Assembly (NCBI RefSeq): GCF_005774735.1
Contig: NZ_VBUM01000032.1
Span: 1 to 35,487, forward strand
Source of the DNA: Microbacterium sp. 5K110
Lineage (GTDB): Bacteria > Actinomycetota > Actinomycetes > Actinomycetales > Microbacteriaceae
Direction: 5' to 3'
DNA: 35,487 nucleotides
Below the pieces are notes generated by a model, which saw only the letters and a program-made list of their open reading frames with translations, did not search any database and was not told the DNA's origin. Position numbers and translations under genes: made by a program. This document shows positions 7,977 through 14,829 of this stretch, one piece after another; within the stretch, counting starts at the first letter, position 1; each line of letters opens with the position of its first letter.

Positions 7977-8675
7977 TCAGGAGACGAGGACCTCCGCGTC
8001 GGCGTGCAGTAGACGGTGGAAGATGGCCTGGTCTACGTGATGCAGGTGCCGGGTCATCGCTTCGGCCGCGCGCGTTGCCTCTCCCATGAGGATGTCCGCG
8101 CACATCTCGATGTGCTCCTCGATCGCTTCATGAAGTCTCGTCACGTCCGCGTGAGCAATGTGACGCAACCGGGCGCTGTGCGGCCGGAGATCGGTGATCG
8201 AGCGCGCGAGGTACTCGTTGGGCACGTGGGAGGCCAGCAGTCTGTCGAACTCCGCGGTCATGGCCGTGAATTCCTCCTGGAACGCCGGAGAGTACGCCTG
8301 TCCCTTCAAGCGCTCGAAGCGCTCACGCAAGCGTTCGTACGGCTCGGCCAAACTCGCATCATCTCTGAGCCGCTCGGTGACAAGCGCGATGGCCGCCGGC
8401 TCCAGAAGCCGCCGGAAGTCGAACAGGTCGCGCGCCCCGCGCAGCGAGATCCGTGACACGATCGGCGCACGTCTCGGGGCGAGTTCGATCAGTCCCTCGT
8501 TCGCGAGGCGGCGAATCGCCTCGCGAACCGGCGTGCGTGAGGCTCCGGTGTACTCCACGAGCTCGACCTCGGAAAGCACCTGGCCCGGCGGGAGGGTGCC
8601 GGTCTCGATGTCTGCGCGGAGTTGTGCGTAAGCACGCTCCGCCTTCCCCTGCCAGCCGTCCGCGTCTCTGCTCAT
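7977..8675 (-). CDS. GntR family regulator (FadR/FCD type) of the catabolic regulon
   Basis: A 232-residue regulator starting MSRDADGWQGKAERAYAQL. The winged helix-turn-helix is complete: LRADIETGTLPPGQVLSE, then ASRTPVREAIRRLANEGLIE, then the wing residues. It is followed by an all-helical FCD ligand-binding domain with FDFRRLLEPAAIALV, EEFTAMTAEFDRLLASH and an HLHHVDQ histidine cluster near the end that suits metal-assisted binding of an acid effector. It sits between the two halves of the regulon and is flanked by the two matching palindromes, so it probably represses both operons and itself. The ATG at 8675 was chosen over upstream starts because the region before it is operator sequence and the helix-turn-helix spacing is right. 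Confidence 0.88.
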   Translation of the reverse strand: MSRDADGWQGKAERAYAQLRADIETGTLPPGQVLSEVELVEYTGASRTPVREAIRRLANEGLIELAPRRAPIVSRISLRGARDLFDFRRLLEPAAIALVTERLRDDASLAEPYERLRERFERLKGQAYSPAFQEEFTAMTAEFDRLLASHVPNEYLARSITDLRPHSARLRHIAHADVTRLHEAIEEHIEMCADILMGEATRAAEAMTRHLHHVDQAIFHRLLHADAEVLVS

Positions 8676-8700
8676 GTCTCGATTGTAGTTTGCAACTGGG

Positions 8701-8716
8701 TATACCTGTGTGTATA
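8701..8716. promoter_or_regulatory. Putative GntR operator, copy 2 (TATAC-N6-GTATA)
   Basis: A perfect 5-bp inverted repeat with a 6-bp spacer in the divergent region between the regulator gene (start 8675) and the transporter gene (start 8771). It matches copy 1 at 7917-7932. Confidence 0.75.
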
Positions 8717-8770
8717 ACAGTCGAAGCGTCGCCGTCCGGCGTACGCTCCCCTCGTCCCTGGTGAGGAGCA

Positions 8771-10189
8771 ATGATGCTCGTAGTTCTCGGCTTCGCGATG
8801 ATCGCTTTGTTCATGTACCTGGTGATGGCGAAACGGGCGACGCCCATCGCCACGCTCATCCTGATCCCCGTGATCTTCGGTCTCTTCACAGGCGCGGGGC
8901 TCGGGCTGAGCGACATGATCATCGAATCGTTCCTGAATCTGGCTCCGACCGCCGGGCTGCTGTTCTTCGCGATCATGTTCTTCGGCACGATGATCGACGT
9001 CGGCCTGTTCGACCCGCTGATCCGGCTGATCCTGCGCTTCGTCGGGAATCACCCGACCCGGCTGGTGGTCGGGACGGCGCTGCTGACTTCCATCGTCTCC
9101 CTGGACGGCGACGGGTCCACGACCTTCATCATCGTCACGTCGGCGTTCCTGCCGATCTACCTGCGGTTGGGGATGAGCCCGGTCGTCCTCACCGTCATCG
9201 CAGCAATGTCCAACGGCGTTCTCAACACCGTGCCGTGGGGCGGCTCCACCGCCCGTGCCGCCGCGTCTCTCAACGTCTCGCCGATCGACATCTTCGTCCC
9301 GATGATCCCGTCGATCGTTGCCGGTCTCCTCAGCGTCATGGTGATGGCCTGGCTACTCGGACGGAGCGAGACTAAGCGCATCGGCGAACTGCGCATGACC
9401 GACTCACCCGGGTTTCTCAAGAAGGCCGCCGTCGTGGGCGAAGAGCTGGTCTCCAGCGCCACCCGACGGACGACGCAGCAGTCCGCGGCGGGCGTCGACC
9501 CGCTCGCCCTGACAAACAACTTCGCCGTGCCCGTCTCCGACACCGGCACGCACCTGCTCGAGCGCCCCAAGGCCCGCCCGCGCCTGGTCTGGTTCAACCT
9601 GCTCCTTACGCTCGCGGTCATGGTGATCCTCGTCATGGACGTCACCGAGCCCGTGGTCATTTTCATGCTCGCCGCGGCCATCGCGCTCGTCGTCAACTTC
9701 CCGCGACTCGAGGAGCAGGCAGACCAGATCAAGGCGCACGCCTCGTCGATCATCTCGGTCGTCGGCATGGTCTTCGCCGCCTCCGTGCTCACCGGCGTGA
9801 TGAGCGGGACCGGCATGGTCGAGGCGATGGCTGGGTGGCTCGTCAGCATCATCCCGCCGGCGCTCGGACCGTTCATGGCCACCATCGCGGGCATCCTCAG
9901 CATCCCGCTGACCTTCATCCTCACCAATGACGCGTTCTACTTCGGCGTGCTGCCGATCCTCGCCGAGACCGCTACGCACTTCGGCATCGAGCCGGTCGAG
10001 ATGGCGCGGGCGTCGCTGGTCGGGCAGTCTCTGCACCAGTCCAGCCCCCTCGTCGCCTCGTTCCTCCTGCTGATCGGCCTGGCCAACGTGAATCTGGGCG
10101 ACCACTTCAAGAAGGTGATCTGGCGCGGCGCCATTGTCGCCCTCGTCATGCTCGCCGTTGGCGGACTGTTCGCCTACCCGCTGTTCTGA
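8771..10189 (+). CDS. CitMHS family metal-citrate/organic acid:proton symporter
   Basis: A 472-residue polytopic membrane protein with about 11-12 hydrophobic helices split by a cytoplasmic loop near 205-270. The box SLDGDGSTTFIIVTSAFLP near 113-131 and the SNGVLNTVPWGGSTARA stretch near 147-163 mark the CitMHS family, which imports citrate as a Mg2+ or Ca2+ complex with protons. In this context it more likely imports the sugar acid or tartrate-like substrate of the regulon, perhaps as a metal chelate. Two ATG codons in tandem follow a GAGGAG ribosome binding site. The gene is divergent from the GntR gene, with operator copy 2 between them, and is followed after 22 bp by the aldehyde dehydrogenase gene. 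Confidence 0.88.
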   Translation: MMLVVLGFAMIALFMYLVMAKRATPIATLILIPVIFGLFTGAGLGLSDMIIESFLNLAPTAGLLFFAIMFFGTMIDVGLFDPLIRLILRFVGNHPTRLVVGTALLTSIVSLDGDGSTTFIIVTSAFLPIYLRLGMSPVVLTVIAAMSNGVLNTVPWGGSTARAAASLNVSPIDIFVPMIPSIVAGLLSVMVMAWLLGRSETKRIGELRMTDSPGFLKKAAVVGEELVSSATRRTTQQSAAGVDPLALTNNFAVPVSDTGTHLLERPKARPRLVWFNLLLTLAVMVILVMDVTEPVVIFMLAAAIALVVNFPRLEEQADQIKAHASSIISVVGMVFAASVLTGVMSGTGMVEAMAGWLVSIIPPALGPFMATIAGILSIPLTFILTNDAFYFGVLPILAETATHFGIEPVEMARASLVGQSLHQSSPLVASFLLLIGLANVNLGDHFKKVIWRGAIVALVMLAVGGLFAYPLF

Positions 10190-10211
10190 CTGCTGCCAAG
10201 GAGACAACTCG

Positions 10212-11585
10212 ATGATCGCCAGCATCAACCCCGCTACCGGGGAGACCGTCGCCACCTTCACCGCGCACTCCGGGGAGGAGGTGGATCAGAAGCTCGACGA
10301 CGCCGTGGCGGCCCAGCGCAGGTGGCGCCGCACACCGGTGGACGAGCGCACCGCGCTGCTGCGTCGCATCGCGACAGTGCTCCGTGACGGCTCCGATGAG
10401 TACGCACGGGTCATCACCACCGAGATGGGCAAGCCCATCACGGAGGCGCGTGCGGAGATTGAGAAGTGCGCGCGGACGCTCGAGTACTACGCGGACAACG
10501 CTCCGGCCTTCCTCGCCCCCGAACGTGTCGAATCCGATGCCGCCGAGAGCGGGATCGTCTTCGAACCGCTCGGCGTGGTACTCGCGATCATGCCCTGGAA
10601 CTACCCGTTCTGGCAGTTCTTCCGCTTCGCCGCCCCCGCCCTGGCCGCGGGAAACGCGCCACTGCTGAAGCACGCCAACAACGTCCCCCAGGCCGCCCTC
10701 GCCATGGAGGAGGTCGTCCGCAAGGCCGGCGCCCCGGACGGGCTGTGCACAACCCTACTGATCGACTCCGACCGTGTCGCCGGGCTCATCGCCGACGACC
10801 GGGTCGCGGCCGTGACCCTCACGGGCTCGACGCAGGTCGGCAGGATCGTCGCCTCGCAGGCGGGGAAGGCTCTGAAGAAGCAGGTGCTCGAACTGGGCGG
10901 CTCCGACCCGTTCATCGTCCTGGCTGACGCTGACGTTGAGGAAGCCGCCCAGGCAGCGGTCAAGGCCCGATTCACGAATGTCGGACAAAGCTGCGTCAAC
11001 GCCAAGCGCTTCATCGTCGACGAGGCCGTCGCGGACCGGTTCGTGGAAGCGTTCGTGGAGCGCACTCATGCTCTGACGGTGGGAGATCCGTTGGATCCGG
11101 GCACCGACATCGGTCCGATGGCCCGCGCGAACCTGCGTGACGAGCTGCACGCGCAGGTGGAACGCACGCTGGCCTCCGGGAAGGCCGTGCTCCTCACCGG
11201 CGGGGCGCCGGTCGGCGGCCACGGCTTCTTCTACCCGCCCACGGTGCTCGACCACGTCACACCGGGAGATGCGGCATTCGACGAAGAGACCTTTGGCCCG
11301 GTCGCGGCGATCATTCGCGCCCGCGACACCGACCACGCGATCGCGCTCGCCAACGACACCGAGTACGGTCTCGGCGCAGCGCTGTGGACGACGGACCTGC
11401 AGGCCGCGCGGGAGCTGACCCGGCTCATCGACGCCGGCGCGGTGTTCGTCAACGGTGTCGTCGCCTCCGACCCGCGGCTCCCCTTCGGGGGCATCAAGGC
11501 CTCCGGCTACGGCCGCGAGCTCGGCGTACTGGGACTCCGCGAGTTCGTCAACGCCAAGACCGTGTGGATCGGACCGGCACGATGA
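10212..11585 (+). CDS. NAD(P)-dependent aldehyde dehydrogenase (succinate-semialdehyde dehydrogenase-like)
   Basis: A 457-residue ALDH superfamily enzyme of the short GabD/Sad type. It starts MIASINPATGETVATF after an AAGGAGA ribosome binding site. The Rossmann region has VLAIMPWNYPFWQFFR near 117-132, TLTGSTQVGR near 204-213, the general base Glu in VLELGGSDPFIVL near 226-238 and the nucleophile Cys in NVGQSCVNAKRF near 257-268. It oxidises a semialdehyde to a carboxylate, feeding central metabolism. Its stop overlaps the start of the cupin-ABM gene by 4 bp. The substrate is unknown; tartronate, malonate or succinate semialdehyde, or glycolaldehyde, are all possible in such a regulon. Confidence 0.9.
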   Translation: MIASINPATGETVATFTAHSGEEVDQKLDDAVAAQRRWRRTPVDERTALLRRIATVLRDGSDEYARVITTEMGKPITEARAEIEKCARTLEYYADNAPAFLAPERVESDAAESGIVFEPLGVVLAIMPWNYPFWQFFRFAAPALAAGNAPLLKHANNVPQAALAMEEVVRKAGAPDGLCTTLLIDSDRVAGLIADDRVAAVTLTGSTQVGRIVASQAGKALKKQVLELGGSDPFIVLADADVEEAAQAAVKARFTNVGQSCVNAKRFIVDEAVADRFVEAFVERTHALTVGDPLDPGTDIGPMARANLRDELHAQVERTLASGKAVLLTGGAPVGGHGFFYPPTVLDHVTPGDAAFDEETFGPVAAIIRARDTDHAIALANDTEYGLGAALWTTDLQAARELTRLIDAGAVFVNGVVASDPRLPFGGIKASGYGRELGVLGLREFVNAKTVWIGPAR

Positions 11586-12325
11586 GCATGATCCGCCCCG
11601 GGGGGACCGCGCAACCCGCCCACGTCTTCCGTCCTGACGAGCTGCCGGCGAAGAACCGCGGCGGCGGCGCGCGCACCATTCCTCTCGTGACCGCCGAACG
11701 CGGCGCGAACGGATACCTCAACGGCATCACGATCTTCGAACCCAGCGCCCAGATCGCGCACCATTCCCACAACGTCGCCGAGTCGGTCATGGTGATCCGC
11801 GGCGACGCCATCGTCGACATCGACGGGCAGCGATTCCCGCTCCGCACATTCGACACAACCTTCGTGCCCGCGAACGTCCCTCACCACTTCGAGAACGTCT
11901 CCGACTCGGACGAGATGCGCATCTTCTGGACGTACGGCTCTCTCGACGCGACACGCACGATCGTCGCGACCGGCGAGCACGGCCGCGTCGACAGCGAAGC
12001 GACGACGGATGCGCGCGCCATCTCGGTCGTCCGCGAGGTCGCAGAGATCGAGGTGCTGTCCGGACACGAGACCGCATTCGAGGATGCCGTCCGTGAGGCG
12101 ACGCCGCTCTTCCAGCAGGCGCACGGTGCCCGCGCGTTGTCCTTGGAACAATGTATCGAGCAGCCTCGGACCTATCGGCTCAGCATCGTGTGGGAGACGA
12201 TCGAGGACCACACGGAGTCCTTCCGCGGTTCGGATGCCTTTAGATCGTGGCGTGAGCTCATCGGCCCGCACCTTGCCAGCGCCCCCGTTGCACGGCATTT
12301 CCGGACGGCGTACACGGGCTTCTAG
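11582..12325 (+). CDS. Cupin-ABM two-domain fusion protein
   Basis: A 247-residue fusion. Residues about 40-115 form a cupin with the metal motif AHHSHNVAESVMVIRG and the second motif VPANVPHHFEN. Residues about 150-240 form an ABM domain (SVVREVAEIEVLSGHETAFEDAV to SFRGSDAFRSWRELIGPH). The cupin half resembles small metal-binding regulatory or isomerase cupins. The ABM half resembles the stand-alone protein at 4636-4968. The ATG overlaps the ALDH stop (ATGA), so it is co-translated. It could isomerise, oxygenate or sense the substrate; nothing in the sequence decides this. The final strand ends HFRTAYTGF. Confidence 0.8.
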   Translation: MSMIRPGGTAQPAHVFRPDELPAKNRGGGARTIPLVTAERGANGYLNGITIFEPSAQIAHHSHNVAESVMVIRGDAIVDIDGQRFPLRTFDTTFVPANVPHHFENVSDSDEMRIFWTYGSLDATRTIVATGEHGRVDSEATTDARAISVVREVAEIEVLSGHETAFEDAVREATPLFQQAHGARALSLEQCIEQPRTYRLSIVWETIEDHTESFRGSDAFRSWRELIGPHLASAPVARHFRTAYTGF

Positions 12326-12341
12326 GAGCGAGAGCCTGCGG

Positions 12342-12560
12342 CTACTCGGCGTCGATGCGCGGGGCGGCGAACATCTTCACCGTGCGCATCGATGGCCGGT
12401 ACGCATCCCAGGGTGGTGTGCGACCGGCGATGAAGTCGACGAGGACGCCGTGCAGTTCTCGTGCGAGCTCGCGGGGCGCGTCGTCCAGCTGGCCCGCGAG
12501 TTCCGGTGCGGTGGGGGCAAGGGCGGCGACGTCGTCCTGGATGAAGGGCCGAGGTGAACC
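12342..12560 (-). pseudogene. 3' remnant of a type B carboxylesterase
   Basis: Reading leftwards, about 68 codons end in ELHGVLVDFIAGRTPPWDAY followed by RPSMRTVKMF and a TAG stop. This is the characteristic C-terminal end of para-nitrobenzyl-type carboxylesterases (helix, FxxxGxPPW, then RxTMxF). No start and no catalytic Ser-Glu-His region is present upstream. It is therefore a scar left where the catabolic block meets the next island segment. A short open frame on the other strand (GTG at 12553, about 54 codons, partly hydrophobic) is not recognised and is not called. Confidence 0.6.
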
Positions 12561-12705
12561 CCAGAATCCTCGCCCTGGGCATGCCGAAATCGCGATTCTC
12601 TATCAACGCTTTCCTCGCCGTCACGGCCATCGCCACCGCGCTCTGCATCCCGGACATCGTGACGCGGTTCTCCACAGAAGACCGCGGAGGAGCATGGCAA
12701 CTCCC

Positions 12706-12734
12706 TGAGTTGAGTTGAGTTGAGTTGAGTTGAG
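12706..12734 (+). repeat. Pentanucleotide tandem repeat (TGAGT)x5.8
   Basis: Nearly six perfect copies of TGAGT lie in a gene-free stretch. It is a simple sequence repeat in the junction zone between two island blocks and a possible slippage site. Confidence 0.95.
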
Positions 12735-13115
12735 GAGCGTCGACTCGCAGAACGGGCTAAGACGAGGGCGGCCCGAGTTGCGAGAACAGCGACCCGACCC
12801 GGAGGCGGCCGCCGGTATTCGCTTCGTTCGGCTCGCGCGTGAGAACTCCAGCGGATTGCTGCTCCTCTCAGGCCTTTGGCTAGCACTGGCTTCGTGAGCG
12901 ACGTGGTCACTCGCAAGGTGCTTGCGGGCCACCCAACACCTTGCCACGCGCTTGTTCTGCGCCCCCTTGCCGGCCCGCGGGGCCCGCCCTCCTCAGAGTC
13001 GCCACGCCTATTGCAGATCGAGGTAGATCCTCGCGCGCTACACACCCCGGTGCGGGTTCATCTGGTTGGAATGGGCGCGAGCGTGCGGCTCAAACGTACA
13101 ACGGTAAGTCTGCGA
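12735..13115. other. Gene-free junction zone
   Basis: No convincing coding frame, RNA or terminator was seen on either strand. The composition differs from the catabolic block to the left. Together with the esterase remnant and tandem repeat, it marks the seam between the catabolic regulon and the rest of the island. Confidence 0.5.
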
Positions 13116-14360
13116 TTACGCGGCAAGCTGATTGTCGATTTGGTGTCCGATGACGAATTCGCTTACGCCGAATGCTTGAGCGGCATGCGCTTGCGACTCC
13201 TCGCTGAAGTCTCCGCGCAGCATCTCGCGCACTCCTTCCGCGGGAGCAAGAAACTCGGCGGCAAATGCTCGCTCGAGTTTGTCGGTGTATCGGGAACTCC
13301 GAGTCAGAAGTGACGATCTTGTTTGCGGATCTGTGATTCTACGAGCAAGTGTTCGTGCGCCGATGAACCTACCTCGCGGAGCGAGCGGATCGATGTTAGG
13401 CCCGACGACCGCAGACGCGGTGTCGCTGTCTATCTTCGCAAGTGCTTCTATGTTGCCTGGCGGAGGCGCGGAGACGCTTGTGAGGGCCACAAAATCCTCG
13501 ATCGCGACCCTGTGGGTGAGCGAGAGCCCAAGTTGCTCGCGAAGAGAGAGTGCGCGCCTATAGCCTTCACGCCACGGCGCTGCACCAGAGACGCTCACTA
13601 GCGGCTCGACGGCAGGAAGTGATCGCTGCTGACGGGGGAGTGATGGCGCTTCACGGCTAAGTGCATCGTGCATCCAATGCTCTGCCGATTCGAGCGCGGA
13701 GAAAGGAACCGCCCGTGCGAGGTCCGCGAGGAGCATCTCGTCGTGGAGTGCTTCGCCCGCAGATAGAAGTAGCTGCGCCTCATCGTCTCCGATGTTGTAG
13801 GGGTCGAACCCCCAAGCCGCTGCAACCGTAGCGAACTGCCGCTCGTCGTCGTCCGCGCCCTGGATTACCGACCACTCGTCCTGCAATAAGGTCCCAGAGA
13901 TGCCGACATCCTCTAGGCGGCGCACGGTGCTGTCGATGAATCGGCCTAGAGATCGACGTACTTCGTCAGCGTCAAGCACGGCGCTAATGGAACTGAGTGT
14001 GCGTACCCTTGAGCTTGCGTCGTAGTGGGGCGTTGCTCGGATCCACATTTGCTGTCGGTCTGAACGGAGCGTCATCGCAGGCCATGGGAAACCGTCGCCG
14101 GCCCCAGCGAGATTGAGGCCTGCGTAGTCGGGGAGGTGCGACGGGGTATCGAGCGCCCACCAATTCAGTGCAAGCCACTCTGCAAGCGGATAGGCGGCGA
14201 CATCGATCCTTTCTCGAACCTGGCCGGGACTCTCGCGCTCCTTGACGAGAGTGGCAGTCTCATCTCCGACGGCGATGCGAAGCTCGCCCCATGTTGCGCG
14301 CAATTCCGGCGCTCGTACTCCGGGCGCAGACTCCCAGTTGCATTCAATCGTGAAGCTCAT
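13116..14360 (-). CDS. ImmA/IrrE-like protein with degenerate metallopeptidase motif
   Basis: A 414-residue cytosolic protein. The last 90 residues resemble the end of ImmA/IrrE (COG2856) proteins: RFIGARTLARRI near 331-342, where active peptidases have (R)FTLAHELGH, followed by KLERAFAAEFLAPAEGV near 361-377 and a FGVSEFVIGHQIDNQL helix-turn-helix-like end. The HExxH zinc motif is absent, so peptidase activity is not expected. The N-terminal 300 residues (WGELRIAVGD, PLAEWLALNWWALD, then DEWSVIQGADDDERQFA near 161-177) are not recognised. Its start overlaps the stop of the upstream 133-residue gene by 4 bp, giving a coupled pair. ImmA-like proteins act in phage and mobile-element control and in toxin-antitoxin systems, so such a role is plausible but unproven. 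Confidence 0.72.
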   Translation of the reverse strand: MSFTIECNWESAPGVRAPELRATWGELRIAVGDETATLVKERESPGQVRERIDVAAYPLAEWLALNWWALDTPSHLPDYAGLNLAGAGDGFPWPAMTLRSDRQQMWIRATPHYDASSRVRTLSSISAVLDADEVRRSLGRFIDSTVRRLEDVGISGTLLQDEWSVIQGADDDERQFATVAAAWGFDPYNIGDDEAQLLLSAGEALHDEMLLADLARAVPFSALESAEHWMHDALSREAPSLPRQQRSLPAVEPLVSVSGAAPWREGYRRALSLREQLGLSLTHRVAIEDFVALTSVSAPPPGNIEALAKIDSDTASAVVGPNIDPLAPRGRFIGARTLARRITDPQTRSSLLTRSSRYTDKLERAFAAEFLAPAEGVREMLRGDFSEESQAHAAQAFGVSEFVIGHQIDNQLAA

Positions 14361-14758
14361 GAAGCGCGCTCCAGAAGTTCACGAGGGACACTCTCTTCAG
14401 TGACGGGATAACCCTTGTAGCTGCCCGAGGCAGCGTTCACGAGGCGCGCTTCGAACCACCGATCCTGCCGCTTGTCCCAGACGTATCGAGGAAACGTGCC
14501 TTGGTCTCGGTAGGCACTGACGTTTCCCTGAAGGATTGCTTCACGCAACCATTCCCGTATCGATTCAGCGTTGTTGAGCTCTTTGGGGCATGGTGTCGCG
14601 TCCGACCGAAGCTTCGGTCGTCCGGCGAATGAGGGATACGTCTTGTGTTCGGGAGAACCGACGTACGTGACGCTGTTCGCCCATTCTTCCAGCTCGCGAG
14701 GCTCCGGAGTGGTCGCCAGAGACTGCGGCCGCGCTCGCTTTCTACCAGGAGTCCTCAC
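14357..14758 (-). CDS. Conserved small protein paired with ImmA-like gene, function unknown
   Basis: A 133-residue soluble protein with GTG start, without a strong ribosome binding site. It has a basic N-terminus (RTPGRKRARPQ) and a compact body: VTYVGSPEHKTYPSFAG near 32-48, LRSDATPCPKEL near 52-63, SIREWLREAILQGNVSAYRD near 68-87, GTFPRYVWDKRQDRWFEARL near 89-108 and a GSYKGYPVTEE end. The histidine in SPEHK and the Cys are striking, but I do not recognise a named family. It lies upstream of and overlaps the ImmA-like gene by 4 bp. The order small protein then larger ImmA-like protein is that of a two-component toxin-antitoxin or defence pair. The relaxase pseudogene diverges from it. Confidence 0.65.
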   Translation of the reverse strand: MRTPGRKRARPQSLATTPEPRELEEWANSVTYVGSPEHKTYPSFAGRPKLRSDATPCPKELNNAESIREWLREAILQGNVSAYRDQGTFPRYVWDKRQDRWFEARLVNAASGSYKGYPVTEESVPRELLERAS

Positions 14759-14829
14759 CGTCTGATTCTACGCGGGTCCCGTGCGCTCATGGAGGAGCTG
14801 CTCACCTCAGCATCGAGGAGGTCATAGCG

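Noticed and set aside
12553..12717. Short plus-strand frame with a hydrophobic stretch in the junction zone
   Set aside because: It overlaps the esterase remnant, ends in the tandem repeat and has no ribosome binding site or family match. It was left out as probable chance.
12706..12734. CRISPR-like repeats
   Set aside because: Five-base units without spacers; this is a simple tandem repeat.
12876..13313. Plus-strand frame across the end of the ImmA-like gene
   Set aside because: Its second half is antisense to a coding region and its first half has no recognisable content.
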